64,000 bases of DNA, taken from contig NYUD01000085.1 of assembly GCA_002683825.1 (NCBI GenBank), positions 1 to 64,000 of the forward strand, read 5' to 3'. A program made the position numbers and the translations under genes. This stretch comes from Planctomycetota bacterium (lineage in GTDB: Bacteria > Planctomycetota > UBA1135 > GCA-002686595). The notes under the pieces were generated by a model. That model searched no databases. It had not been told where the DNA came from and was given only the letters and a program-made list of their open reading frames with translations. Positions 53,015 to 62,863 of the stretch are shown one piece after another. How positions within the stretch are numbered: position 1 is the first letter of the stretch; the number at the start of each line of letters is the position of its first letter.

Positions 53015-54163
53015 ATGAATGAAAAAAGGACCGCTCCCGACCGCCGCGACGTTCTCCGTGCTGGAGCACTGGGAACTGCTACGGCGTTGGCCTCCCCCGT
53101 CCTCGCTCGGGGTGGATTCGAAAACAAGACCAAGCACGTCATCTTGGTGGCGTTTGCAGGCGGCGTGCGCACACGCGAAACCCTCGGAACCCCGGAAAAC
53201 GTGCCCAACCTGAAGCGAATGTCGGACGAGGGGGTCACCTATCCGCGCGCTCGCACCAATAACTTGGGGCATTTCGGAGCGACCCTCTCCTTGTTTACCG
53301 GCATCTCGGAGGCGCGCGGCATTCGGGAAAATACTCGGGGTGAGGATCCGACCGTATTCGAGTACGTTCGCAAGGACCTCGCGCTGAGTTCCAGCGAGGT
53401 CTGGGTCAGCACCTCGGGCGGAGCTCAGCAATCCAACTATTCAGCCAGCTACCACCGGGAGTATGGGCCGCAGTACGGCGCCAACACGCTCGATGGTGAC
53501 GGTATTTTCAACGCCGAGTTCAAATCCATACTCGATTCGCTCGGCCGCCCACGTGAGATGAAATCACGGGAGCTCGAGCTACTTGAAAAGATGCGTGCGT
53601 CGATCGGCACTGGATCCGAAGATCAAGGCGTCAATACACCGGAGACTTTTGCGAAGGTGGAGCGCTACATTCTGGACGAGCTCAAAGGAGGCACCGCCGA
53701 TTTTCGCGGGACGGGATCGTCCGATGCAAAAGCGCTACGCGTGGCTCGCAACCTGCTTCCCGTGTTTCGCCCCAGGCTGCTGGGTGTAGTTCTTCGCGAT
53801 GCGGACGTAGCACACCGTAACTTCAACGCCTATGTCGAGGTCATTCGACGCAACGACGCGATGCTGGGCGAACTATGGGCTGCCGTTCAATCCGATCCCG
53901 AGTTGGCGGAATCGACCTCGATCTTCGTTGTCCCTGAATTTGGGCGTGATGCTGATCTAAACTCGCGTCGCGGGCTGGATCATGGCGACGGCTCCGACGA
54001 TCTGAACTACGTTCCGCTGGTCTGCTGGGGGCCGGACTTCGCCGGGAGTCGTACGGTCCTTGAAGAGGTTCGAACGACAGACGTGTGTGCGAGCGTGTGC
54101 GGGCTGCTCGGTGCCAAGGCTCGATATGCGCGTAGCAAGCACTTACCCCGACTGATGGGCTAG
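53015..54163 (+). CDS. DUF1501 family exported protein
   Basis: 382 residues with TAGGAG upstream. The N terminus has a twin-arginine-like signal (DRRDVLRAGALGTATALASPVLA), typical of DUF1501. The body is related to the alkaline-phosphatase/sulfatase fold: KHVILVAFAGGVRTRE near residue 38, ATLSLFTG, and VVPEFGRDADLNSRRGLDHGDGSDDLNYVPLVCWGP. Many DUF1501 proteins have no known activity. It lies between its usual DUF1549/1800-like partner and the multihaem protein, 14 bases from the latter. Confidence 0.82.
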   Translation: MNEKRTAPDRRDVLRAGALGTATALASPVLARGGFENKTKHVILVAFAGGVRTRETLGTPENVPNLKRMSDEGVTYPRARTNNLGHFGATLSLFTGISEARGIRENTRGEDPTVFEYVRKDLALSSSEVWVSTSGGAQQSNYSASYHREYGPQYGANTLDGDGIFNAEFKSILDSLGRPREMKSRELELLEKMRASIGTGSEDQGVNTPETFAKVERYILDELKGGTADFRGTGSSDAKALRVARNLLPVFRPRLLGVVLRDADVAHRNFNAYVEVIRRNDAMLGELWAAVQSDPELAESTSIFVVPEFGRDADLNSRRGLDHGDGSDDLNYVPLVCWGPDFAGSRTVLEEVRTTDVCASVCGLLGAKARYARSKHLPRLMG

Positions 54164-54177
54164 GATAGCTGCGAAAA

Positions 54178-57100
54178 GTGCAGAACGAATCGCGTAAAGA
54201 AAGGGCCGCGCTCTTCGTTGCTGCGACGATGGTGGGGTTGACGTTGGTTGCTTCTTTCGGATCGAGAAGTGCTTCCGCCTCCGTTTCCGAACCCGATACG
54301 CAGGCCCCCACTTCGAGTTGCATCGAGTGCCACGATGGAATCGAAGAGATGCACCCCGAGGCAGACCTGACGTGTATCGACTGCCATGGTGGAAACGATA
54401 GCGCCAGGTTGAAAAACGAGGCGCACGTCCCGAAGCCGAGATATCGAGGCCCCAGCGAAGATGAGCGCGTTCCAGCCCTGGACCGCAACCTGACCTGGGC
54501 TCGTTTTCAGAATCCGATGGACCTGCGCATCGTCGCAAGAACCTGTGCCAACTGTCACGGGACGGAGGTCGAACACCTCTACGCGAGCCTACACGGAACG
54601 ACTGCGGGACATCTTTCCGATGGCTTCTACGAGATGGGACTGCTCAAGGAGCGCGGGTCGAAGTATGGCGTCTTCCCCGTTGCGAAGGCGCCGGAAGAGG
54701 GTGGTGAGGTTGAGAGCATCGTCCAGATAGGGGGATTTCAAAGCCATCTTGCAGCGGACCAATTGGCTTCGCACTACACCGACCTCCCGCGTAAGGAATG
54801 CTTGCAATGCCACCTGTGGTCCGCCGGTCGTGCGGTGCGTGGCCGCGTTGGGTTCGATGGCGACTATCGCGGAAGTGGGTGCGCCGCCTGCCACGTGGCC
54901 TATGCCTCCGACGGACTCTCGGAGAGTGGCGACCCGCACATTCCGAGGAACGAACCGGGGCATGCACGCCGCCACGTGATGTCGCGCAACGCGCCGACCG
55001 AGACATGCACTTCCTGCCACTATGGCGATGCATCGATCGGGTTGCACTTTCGTGGGCTTTCGCAGCTTCCTCCGGATGCCCCCGGTGGACCCGAAATCCC
55101 AGGAACGACGGATACGCAGCTGAACCGCGTCTTCTATCTCAACGACGCGTCGATTTGCCCGCCGGACGTTCACCATGAGCGGGGCATGCACTGCGTCGAC
55201 TGCCACACCAAGTCCGATGTCATGGGTGACGGCAAGCTGCACGGGCAAATGGAGTACGCCGTCGAGATTTCGTGCCAAGCGTGCCACGGCACCTTCGACG
55301 ACCCCTCCACGTTGATGACGGATCGGGGAACACCGCTCGAACATCTGCGGCGCGAAGGCAAACGGGTCGTCATGACCAGCAAAGTCTCCGGTGTCGAACA
55401 TGTCGTACCACAGGTTGTGCACGTGCTTGACCCGGAGATGCCCGAGTTCAATTCCAAGGCCGCGCTCGCTATGGTTCCGGAGCACCGAAATATCGAGTGC
55501 TACACATGTCACGCAGGATGGAACGTCAACTTCCTGGGATTTCACTTCTCCCGTATCGAACAGTTGACGCAGCTGGACCTGATTTCAGGCCGTCGCACGC
55601 CCGGTCGCGTGACGACACAGGAAAAGGTTTTCGCGACATGGAAGAGCTTCTATGCCGGCCGGAATGAGACAGGCTCGATAGCTCCCTACCTCACTGGCTT
55701 TTCAACCATGGGCAGCGTGTGGGACAAGAACGGCGAACTGACCCTCGATCAGGTCATGCCTGAAACTGCGGAGGGGTTGTCGGGCATGACGATGGTCCAC
55801 CACCAGCTGCATTCCACACGGCCAACGGCCCGATCCTGCGTCGAGTGTCACCGAACGTCGACAACCTGGGGCATGGGGTCGGGCAACTTCCTGCTGGGAC
55901 GCCAGTTGGCGTTCGTTGCCGATCGCCGTGGCGTTGAGGTTGTAGGGATCGACCGGGCGGAGCCAGGGCGCTCGGTTCCATTGACAAAAATTCCGGTGCC
56001 CGATGTCGTGGATCTCGCCGTTCACACCGATTCGCTGCAGGGCCATGCACATCACCTGTACGCCGCCGAGGGAGGGCATGGCATCCACGTCATCGACGTC
56101 AGCGATCCGATGCATCCCCGCAAGGTGAAATTCGTCGCGACCATCAATCCGCGCAATCTGGAGTTGGTGGGAAATCTGCTTTACCTTGCCGATGGCGTCG
56201 GTGGCATACGAATCTTCGACGCATCGAAGCCGGAACAACTACACCAGCTCGGTGCCATACCCACCTTCGACGCCCACGACATCGATGTGCGCTGGCCTTG
56301 GGCCTATGTGGCCGACGGCCCGGGTGGACTTGCCATCATCGACGTGCGCGCACCTATCGCTCCGCGCTTTCTCACAGCGATCGATCTCAACGGTGATGTG
56401 ACGACCCCCAACGAAGCGATCCTCGTGGAGAGTCTTTTTCAAAACAGCCGTCCCGTTGCCGTGAAAGACCGTCCCCGGGACCGCCGCATTCCGGCAAGAA
56501 ATATCGCCACCGTGTTGGACCGCAATCGGGGTCCGTTCGTGGTCGATGTAACCGAGCCGACCCGTCCCGAAGTGCTTTTTCCCAGCAAGGTGTTTCTCAA
56601 GCGGTCGCGTACGAGGGACGATCAGTCCTGGCGCGGCCTCGCATTGCGGACCCAGGTCGACCCTGCAGAGGCCCAGGGTGGAGAAAAGACCGGCGAACGG
56701 GATTACGTCTATGCCCTCAGGGAGGTGGGGCCCCAGGGAAATCGCCGCTCAGCTATCTTGCTCTTCGACATTTCGGACCCGCTACGGGTCAAGCGGCCGC
56801 CCCGCAGGTCGAATGTCCCCGCGGGCTATGCGACGGAGCAGCTGACTGCAGCCGACTACTACAACCCGCCTTTCCGCCAGAGAATTCTATTCACTCCGGG
56901 AGAACGTGGTGTCTATCTAACGGACGCGTCCAACTCGCGCGAACCGACCCAGGTCGGCATCCTTCCCGGCCTGGACGATGCCTACGTGGTGGCGCTTGAG
57001 GAATTTCCTCTGGATCGGATGATCGATGAATCCGGCGCCCCCTTGAAGGACATAAGCCACGAGGGATCTCGCTGGCTTTATCGCACGGAAATCGAGCGCC

Positions 57101-58107
57101 TGATGGATGTGTCCGCCGAAGTTTTGGGAACCGATCTCACCTATGAAGCTTCGGTAGAGATGGGCGCCACGGCGCGCATGCACTTGTCACAACTCGACAA
57201 GGACCATTCGGGAATGCTGACGGGCGATGAGTTCGGGCCTGCCGGTGGCGCCGGTGTTGATGCGGATGGCGACGGCCGGATCACGATGATCGAAATGGCC
57301 GAAAAAATCGGTCTAATGCGCGAGATCGGCGTCACCTCGAGCAACGACGAGGGCGCCATGAAGTCCGACGCTCCTCTCGCTGTCGGGCGTGTGCAGGAAG
57401 ATGGCGATCTTGCACGGTTGCTGGATGGAGTCGATCCCTTCAGCCACGATCACGACGGTGATGATCGGCTCGACCGCAAAGAGCTCGGGAACGCATTCTT
57501 TAGCGCACTCGATATCGACGGGGATTCGAAACTGACGCGGGATGAGCTGTCGCGGTATCCCGGTGAAATGCGACAGCTGCGATACGGAGACGAGATAGCT
57601 GACGCACTCTTTCGCAGTTTGGATAGGCAAAGGAACGGACTCATCACGCGGCGTGAATTCAAGGTAGCCGATGCCGAATGGCTGGCCTTGGATGCGGATC
57701 AAGACGGCGGTGTTCGATTGCTCGCAGGCTACTGGGACTTCCAACGAATTCGTGGGTTTGTGCGGCCCGGTTCCGAATGGCCGATCCGGCGCCAAGTGCT
57801 GTACACGCTGCCGCCCGGGATTTCCTCCGAGCGCTTGCTGGCTGTCTTCGATGCCGACGGCGACGCGGAGATTCAGCAGAACGAGATGAAGGCTCGCCCC
57901 GAGCTCTTTCAGTTGATGGATCGCAATCGCGACGGAAAGCTAGACCTGCCCGAGATCGAGCGTATCGCCGGAACCGTCGCACGGGGTGGTGTCGATGCCC
58001 TGTCAGATGATTTCATGGGGCGCTGGGATCTAGATCAGAGTGGAGCGATCGAAGAATCCGAACTCCCTCGCGTGGTAAGGCTGCGGTTGGCGGATTCGCT
58101 CCGCTGA
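54178..58107 (+). CDS. Giant exported multihaem cytochrome with LVIVD and EF-hand domains
   Basis: 1309 residues from a GTG. An N-terminal signal or anchor (13-34) is followed by ten CxxCH haem motifs between Cys48 and Cys554 (among them CIECH, CIDCH, CANCH, CAACH, CTSCH, CVDCH, CYTCH and CVECH). Residues about 600-770 hold LVIVD propeller repeats (GIHVIDVSDPMHPRKV, GIRIFDASKPEQL, GLAIIDVRAPIAPRF). From about 1000 to the end there are EF-hand loops (LDKDHSGMLTGDE, DADGDGRITMIE, DIDGDSKLTRDE, DRNRDGKLDLPE, DLDQSGAIEESE). It should carry electrons at the cell surface under calcium control. It ends the three-gene set. Confidence 0.85.
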   Translation: MQNESRKERAALFVAATMVGLTLVASFGSRSASASVSEPDTQAPTSSCIECHDGIEEMHPEADLTCIDCHGGNDSARLKNEAHVPKPRYRGPSEDERVPALDRNLTWARFQNPMDLRIVARTCANCHGTEVEHLYASLHGTTAGHLSDGFYEMGLLKERGSKYGVFPVAKAPEEGGEVESIVQIGGFQSHLAADQLASHYTDLPRKECLQCHLWSAGRAVRGRVGFDGDYRGSGCAACHVAYASDGLSESGDPHIPRNEPGHARRHVMSRNAPTETCTSCHYGDASIGLHFRGLSQLPPDAPGGPEIPGTTDTQLNRVFYLNDASICPPDVHHERGMHCVDCHTKSDVMGDGKLHGQMEYAVEISCQACHGTFDDPSTLMTDRGTPLEHLRREGKRVVMTSKVSGVEHVVPQVVHVLDPEMPEFNSKAALAMVPEHRNIECYTCHAGWNVNFLGFHFSRIEQLTQLDLISGRRTPGRVTTQEKVFATWKSFYAGRNETGSIAPYLTGFSTMGSVWDKNGELTLDQVMPETAEGLSGMTMVHHQLHSTRPTARSCVECHRTSTTWGMGSGNFLLGRQLAFVADRRGVEVVGIDRAEPGRSVPLTKIPVPDVVDLAVHTDSLQGHAHHLYAAEGGHGIHVIDVSDPMHPRKVKFVATINPRNLELVGNLLYLADGVGGIRIFDASKPEQLHQLGAIPTFDAHDIDVRWPWAYVADGPGGLAIIDVRAPIAPRFLTAIDLNGDVTTPNEAILVESLFQNSRPVAVKDRPRDRRIPARNIATVLDRNRGPFVVDVTEPTRPEVLFPSKVFLKRSRTRDDQSWRGLALRTQVDPAEAQGGEKTGERDYVYALREVGPQGNRRSAILLFDISDPLRVKRPPRRSNVPAGYATEQLTAADYYNPPFRQRILFTPGERGVYLTDASNSREPTQVGILPGLDDAYVVALEEFPLDRMIDESGAPLKDISHEGSRWLYRTEIERLMDVSAEVLGTDLTYEASVEMGATARMHLSQLDKDHSGMLTGDEFGPAGGAGVDADGDGRITMIEMAEKIGLMREIGVTSSNDEGAMKSDAPLAVGRVQEDGDLARLLDGVDPFSHDHDGDDRLDRKELGNAFFSALDIDGDSKLTRDELSRYPGEMRQLRYGDEIADALFRSLDRQRNGLITRREFKVADAEWLALDADQDGGVRLLAGYWDFQRIRGFVRPGSEWPIRRQVLYTLPPGISSERLLAVFDADGDAEIQQNEMKARPELFQLMDRNRDGKLDLPEIERIAGTVARGGVDALSDDFMGRWDLDQSGAIEESELPRVVRLRLADSLR

Positions 58108-58138
58108 GTGTTTTCGGTGACATCAAGCCCCTCGGAAG

Positions 58139-58157
58139 CCTGGATAGGGGATCCAGG
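58139..58157 (+). terminator. Hairpin between the multihaem gene and lipA
   Basis: CCTGGAT pairs with ATCCAGG around AGGGG, 31 bases after the multihaem stop, followed by AGGGCGTTCTT. A weak intrinsic terminator is plausible. Confidence 0.4.
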
Positions 58158-58195
58158 AGGGCGTTCTTGCTATCCTGAGGGGTCATTCTGCCCAC

Positions 58196-59143
58196 ATGCT
58201 GAGAAACCCCACCTCTACCCCCGTCGAAGGCGGGGGGCGTCCGGCGCGGGTGCGGAAACCTTCCTGGTTGAAGGTTCCGCTCCCCGGAGGGGAGGGGTAT
58301 GCCAAGCTCAAGGGACTCGCGAAGACGCTCTCCCTTAACACGGTTTGCGAGGAAGCTCGCTGTCCCAATATCGGGGAGTGCTGGAGTGGCTCTCGACCGA
58401 CCATGACGATCATGGTTCTGGGCGAGGAGTGCACCCGGCGATGCCGCTTCTGTGCGGTTGCGACCCGGCCCGACCCGGCTCCGCCGGATCCGGGAGAACC
58501 CCAGCATGTCGGACACGCCATTGCTGAGATGGGCGTTGGGTATGTGGTGATTACGAGCGTCGATCGCGACGACCTGGCCGACGGCGGGGCGCGGCACTAT
58601 GGGGATTGCATCCGGGCGATCCGTGCGAGTAGCCCCCGCACTGTCGTCGAGACACTGATTCCAGATTACGTCGATGCAAGCCTGGCGCTCTTGATGGAGG
58701 CACACCCCGACGTCCTGGCCCACAATGTAGAGGTCGTTCCTCGCTTGCAGCGCAAGATTCGCGACCCCCAGTGCTCCTTCGATCGATCTCTGGAGACCTT
58801 ACGGCAAGCCAGAGAGCTCGCCCCCGATATCTTCACGAAGTCTTCCCTGATGGTGGGTTTGGGGGAATCCCACGAAGAGGTGCTGGATTCGATGGAACGC
58901 CTGCGTTCGGCCGATGTCGACTTTCTCACCCTGGGACAGTATCTACGACCAACATCGAAGCATGCGCCGGTAGTCGAATACATCGAACCCGCCACCTTTG
59001 CCGACTACCAGGTGACCGGTGAAAAGATGGGATTCCGCTACGTGGCCTCTGGCCCCCTGGTACGCTCGAGTTACAAAGCGGGAGAATTCTTCTTCGAACG
59101 TATGGTCCGCGAACGAAGACTTGAGCCTCGGAGGGTTTGTTGA
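58196..59143 (+). CDS. lipA: Lipoyl synthase
   Basis: 315 residues. The auxiliary 4Fe-4S cluster is bound by Cys51, Cys56 and Cys62 (CEEARCPNIGEC); the radical SAM cluster by Cys79, Cys83 and Cys86 (CTRRCRFC). The C-terminal VRSSYKAGE carries the conserved Ser ligand. It inserts two sulfur atoms into octanoylated carrier proteins. The stop abuts the ATG of the 2-oxoacid dehydrogenase E1 alpha gene, so lipoate supply and its main user are made together. No lipB or lplA is in the window. Confidence 0.96.
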   Translation: MLRNPTSTPVEGGGRPARVRKPSWLKVPLPGGEGYAKLKGLAKTLSLNTVCEEARCPNIGECWSGSRPTMTIMVLGEECTRRCRFCAVATRPDPAPPDPGEPQHVGHAIAEMGVGYVVITSVDRDDLADGGARHYGDCIRAIRASSPRTVVETLIPDYVDASLALLMEAHPDVLAHNVEVVPRLQRKIRDPQCSFDRSLETLRQARELAPDIFTKSSLMVGLGESHEEVLDSMERLRSADVDFLTLGQYLRPTSKHAPVVEYIEPATFADYQVTGEKMGFRYVASGPLVRSSYKAGEFFFERMVRERRLEPRRVC

Positions 59144-60262
59144 ATGAGCCCGAATGAGCCGCTCAGGGTGATCGAGCCCGACGGAGGGGTTAACGGCTAC
59201 GACTCCCGGTTGACCGAGGATCAGCTCATCCACTGCTATCGCACGATGGTTTCCGTGCGCGTGTTCGATGAAATCTGCCTGAAGCTTCAACGCTCGGGTC
59301 GAATTGCATTCTCGATTCCTAACAAGGGCGTCGAAGCGACCCAGATCGGGGCCGCCAGCGTGATGAAAACCTCCGACTGGCTCTTTCCGAGCTATCGCGA
59401 CTTCGGCATGGCGCTCTATCACGGAGTCACTCCGCTGAGGATGATGCAGAACATGTTCGGCAACGCTGAAGACCAGGCCAAAGGGCGTCAGATGCCGGTT
59501 CATTTCTCTTTCGAGGAACCGATTCGGTTCTATTCGATTTCCTCGCCTATCGGAACGCACATTCCCCAGTCCGTGGGGGCTGCTTATGCCGCGAAGCTCC
59601 GCGGGGAGGACACTGTCTGCCTCACGAGCTTTGGCGACGGCGGTACGTCAAGCATGGGCTTTCACTCCGGTCTGAATTTCGCCGGCGTTTGGAAGGCGCC
59701 GGTCGTCTTCCTTTGCCAAAACAACGGCTGGGCCATTTCCTGTCCGGTCGAGGAGCAGACTGCTTCGGAGGGCTTCGCTATCAAGGCGCGGGGCTACGGA
59801 ATGCCCGGCGTCTTGATCGACGGTAACGACCTCTTGGCAGTTAGGAAGGCTACGGAAGAGGCTGTCGAGCGCGCTCGAGCGGGAGAGGGTCCGACGCTCA
59901 TCGAAGCCCTGACCTTCCGCATGGGAGGCCACTCAACTTCGGACGACCCGACGCGTTACGTACCGAAGGACATGGTCGATTATTGGGCCAAGCGCGATCC
60001 GATTGAGCGCTTCGAGAAGTATCTCGAAGGGGTCGGTCTGTGGAGTCCGGAGATGGGCAAAGCCCTCTACGACGAGGTTACAGAAGAGATCAAAGAAGCC
60101 GCGCGCCAGGCAGAGAAGATCTCCTCGCCCGCTTTGGATACGATCTTCTCCGACGTTTATGCGGAGATGCCCCCGCACATTCGCTCGCAAGGACAGGCTG
60201 CCTTCGACCTCGCACGCACGCGTGGTGACGCCGAGGCTGGTGACGGCGACTTCCCTCTCTAA
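59144..60262 (+). CDS. 2-oxoacid dehydrogenase E1 alpha subunit
   Basis: 372 residues. The thiamine-diphosphate motif runs from GDGGTSSMGFHSGLNFAG to CQNNGWAIS (GDG...NN). MGGHSTSDDPTRY is the phosphorylation-loop-like C-terminal mark. With the beta subunit it forms the E1 decarboxylase of a branched-chain or pyruvate dehydrogenase complex. Residues such as SGRIAFSIPNKG and the YRDFG segment resemble branched-chain enzymes (BkdA), but the substrate is not certain. The gene abuts lipA. Confidence 0.9.
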   Translation: MSPNEPLRVIEPDGGVNGYDSRLTEDQLIHCYRTMVSVRVFDEICLKLQRSGRIAFSIPNKGVEATQIGAASVMKTSDWLFPSYRDFGMALYHGVTPLRMMQNMFGNAEDQAKGRQMPVHFSFEEPIRFYSISSPIGTHIPQSVGAAYAAKLRGEDTVCLTSFGDGGTSSMGFHSGLNFAGVWKAPVVFLCQNNGWAISCPVEEQTASEGFAIKARGYGMPGVLIDGNDLLAVRKATEEAVERARAGEGPTLIEALTFRMGGHSTSDDPTRYVPKDMVDYWAKRDPIERFEKYLEGVGLWSPEMGKALYDEVTEEIKEAARQAEKISSPALDTIFSDVYAEMPPHIRSQGQAAFDLARTRGDAEAGDGDFPL

Positions 60263-60291
60263 TCCAGACACGCTTCTCGCTAAGGAAATCC

Positions 60292-61266
60292 ATGACGACG
60301 CGGACGCTCCTGCAGGCCATCAACGACGGTCTTCACACCGTGATGAAGGAAGATCCCTCCGTACTCGTTTTCGGCGAGGACGTCGGTGTCAAGGGAGGCG
60401 TATTTCTGGTGACGGAAGGACTGCAGAAGGAATTCGGCAAGGAGCGATGTTTCGACACGCCACTTTCCGAGGATGGAATCGTCGGAGCGGCGATAGGTAT
60501 GGCGATGAATGGCCTGAAGCCCGTCGCAGAGATCCAGTTCCAGGATTTTATTTTTCCTGCCTTTGACCAGATCGTGAGCGAGGCTGCCAAGCTGCGCTAT
60601 CGTTCCGGCGGTCAGTACACCGCCCCCATGGTGATCCGTACGCCCTACGGCGGTGGCATCCAGGGAGGGCTCTATCACAGTCAATCCGGCGAGGCCTACT
60701 TCTGCCATACACCGGGCCTGAAGGTTGTCATTCCATCGACGCCGCACGACGCCAAGGGGCTCTTGATCGCCTCGATCGAGGATCCCGATCCGGTGCTTTT
60801 CCTTGAACCCAAGGCGCTTTATCGTGCTGTCAAGGGGGAGGTTCCGGAGGGTCACTACACCGTGGATCTGACCACTCTGCGTGAGGCGCGTCCGGGGAAA
60901 GATGTCGTCATATTCTGCTACGGAGCGATGGTGCCCGTCGCCATGAAGGCCGCCGAGCTAGCGAGCGAAAACGGCATCGACTGCCGTGTGGTCGACCTGC
61001 GCACTTTGTTGCCGCTCGATGAAGAGGGTGTGCTCGAACACGCCAAGGCTGTCGGCCGCGTGGTTGTTCTTCATGAAGCACCGCGTTTCTGCGGCTATGG
61101 CGGAGAGATTTCGGCTTTGATTGCCGAGAACTGCATCGAATACATGGAAGCTCCGATCACCAGGGTTGCGGGGTTCGATACACCGTTCCCCAACACCCTC
61201 GAGCACCACTACCTTCCGGATCACAGACGCGTGCTCGATGCGGTCGAGCGCACCTACCATTTTTAG
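60292..61266 (+). CDS. 2-oxoacid dehydrogenase E1 beta subunit
   Basis: 324 residues with AAGGA upstream of the ATG. VFGEDVGVKGGVFLVTEGL and FDTPLSEDGIVGAAIGMAMNGLKPVAEIQF are the E1 beta pyrimidine-domain marks, and the transketolase C domain (VIFCYGAMVPVAMKAAELASENGIDCRVVDLRTLLPLD) completes it. It pairs with the E1 alpha product encoded 29 bases upstream. Confidence 0.94.
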   Translation: MTTRTLLQAINDGLHTVMKEDPSVLVFGEDVGVKGGVFLVTEGLQKEFGKERCFDTPLSEDGIVGAAIGMAMNGLKPVAEIQFQDFIFPAFDQIVSEAAKLRYRSGGQYTAPMVIRTPYGGGIQGGLYHSQSGEAYFCHTPGLKVVIPSTPHDAKGLLIASIEDPDPVLFLEPKALYRAVKGEVPEGHYTVDLTTLREARPGKDVVIFCYGAMVPVAMKAAELASENGIDCRVVDLRTLLPLDEEGVLEHAKAVGRVVVLHEAPRFCGYGGEISALIAENCIEYMEAPITRVAGFDTPFPNTLEHHYLPDHRRVLDAVERTYHF

Positions 61267-61274
61267 AAGAAGTT

Positions 61275-62858
61275 ATGGCACTGGAGTTCAAGCTGCCCGA
61301 CATCGGCGAAGGAATCGCCGAAGGTGAAATCGTCAAATGGATGGTTGCTGTCGGCGACGTGGTCGAAGAGCATCAACCCATTGTCGAGGTCATGACCGAC
61401 AAGGCGACGGTTGAGCTTCCCGCTCCTCAGCCGGGCACGATCACTGAGATTCGTGCGGGAGAGGGGGATGTGATCCCCGTGGGGCAGGTCATCTTCGTGT
61501 TGGATGGCGCCGGCGCCACGAGCGCACCGGCGCCGGCTCCAACGCCGGCGACGGAGGCGGCCGTTGCTCCCGAGGCTGCTTCGCCCCCGGGTGAAGGCCG
61601 GACGGTGTCCTTCAAGCTGCCCGACATTGGCGAAGGCATTGCGGAAGGCGAGATCGTCCAGTGGATGGTTGCCGAAGGGACGGCGGTGGAGGAACACCAA
61701 CCGGTGGTGGAGGTAATGACGGACAAAGCGACGGTGGAGATCCCCGCTCCCGCCGCCGGTGTCATTCAAAAAATCCTTGCTCAGGCGGGGGATGTTGTTC
61801 CCATCGGTACGGTCATCTTCGAACTGCAAGCCGGCTCGGGCGCACGGGCCGCGGTAGCAGCGACATCCACAGTGCCTGCTGCGGCAGTGGCGGTAGCCGC
61901 CCCCGTGCCTTCGGTGGTTCACGGGAGCGGCAAGGTGCGGGCAGTCCCCAGCGCCCGCCGCGTTGCACGGGAACTGAGTATCGACCTCACCCAGGTTTCC
62001 GGCAGCGGTCGCGGTGGGATCATTCGCCGCGCTGACGTCGAGGCATTCCATAAGAGCGGTGCGTCGGCGCAGCCGACGGCTCCCGTCTCCACTCCCGCCT
62101 CCGGAATTCCGGCCAAGCCGTCCTTTCCGTCCATTGCGCTCCCAGTTGGAGATAGGGAGACCCGCGTTCCCTTCCGCGGAGTGCGTCGCAAGATCGCGGA
62201 GGCGATGGCGCGTTCGAAATACACGGCCACGCATTTTACTGTCGTAGAAGAGCTCGATGTCACCGACCTGATCAAGATACGCGCCCAAGCCAAGGAGATC
62301 GGTGCCAAGGACGGCATCAAGGTGACCTACATGCCCTTCATCATGAAGGCGGTCGCCAGCGGGCTCTTCCGCTTCCCGGAGCTGAATAGCCAGCTGGACG
62401 AAGCGACGAACGAGATCGTCACCTACCACTACGTCAACCTGGGAATCGCTATCGACACGGCTCAGGGTTTGATCGTTCCTGTGGTCAAGGATGTGCAATC
62501 CAAAGGGGTCTTGCAGTTGGCGAGCGAGCTGAGCGAAATCGCCGAGCGCACTCGTTCCGGCAAGATCAAGCCGGAAGAGCTTTCCGGAGGCACTTTCACG
62601 ATCACGAATGCCGGAAACATCGGAGGCATTCTCGCAACGCCAATCATCAACTTCCCCGAGGTCGGCATTCTCGGCGTCAACCGCATCATGAAGCGCCCCG
62701 GCGTGGTGGAAACTCCTGAAGGGGACTCCTTCGAGGTTCGTCACTACATGAACCTCTCGATCAGTGTGGACCATCGTTTGGTTGACGGCGCTTCGGCAAC
62801 GCGCTTCCTCGTCTACCTCAGGCAGGTCCTCGAGAATCCAGGTCTCCTATCTCTTTGA
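61275..62858 (+). CDS. Dihydrolipoamide acyltransferase (E2) with two lipoyl domains
   Basis: 527 residues. Two nearly identical lipoyl domains carry Lys43 and Lys151 in EVMTDKATVE, joined by Ala/Pro linkers. A peripheral-subunit-binding domain follows (RAVPSARRVARELSIDLTQVSGSGRGGIIRRADVEAF). The catalytic domain has His500 and Asp504 in DHRLVDG. This is the core of a 2-oxoacid dehydrogenase complex; the DIGEGIAEGEIVKW start is usual for branched-chain E2. It lies 8 bases after E1 beta. Confidence 0.95.
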   Translation: MALEFKLPDIGEGIAEGEIVKWMVAVGDVVEEHQPIVEVMTDKATVELPAPQPGTITEIRAGEGDVIPVGQVIFVLDGAGATSAPAPAPTPATEAAVAPEAASPPGEGRTVSFKLPDIGEGIAEGEIVQWMVAEGTAVEEHQPVVEVMTDKATVEIPAPAAGVIQKILAQAGDVVPIGTVIFELQAGSGARAAVAATSTVPAAAVAVAAPVPSVVHGSGKVRAVPSARRVARELSIDLTQVSGSGRGGIIRRADVEAFHKSGASAQPTAPVSTPASGIPAKPSFPSIALPVGDRETRVPFRGVRRKIAEAMARSKYTATHFTVVEELDVTDLIKIRAQAKEIGAKDGIKVTYMPFIMKAVASGLFRFPELNSQLDEATNEIVTYHYVNLGIAIDTAQGLIVPVVKDVQSKGVLQLASELSEIAERTRSGKIKPEELSGGTFTITNAGNIGGILATPIINFPEVGILGVNRIMKRPGVVETPEGDSFEVRHYMNLSISVDHRLVDGASATRFLVYLRQVLENPGLLSL

Positions 62859-62863
62859 GATCG

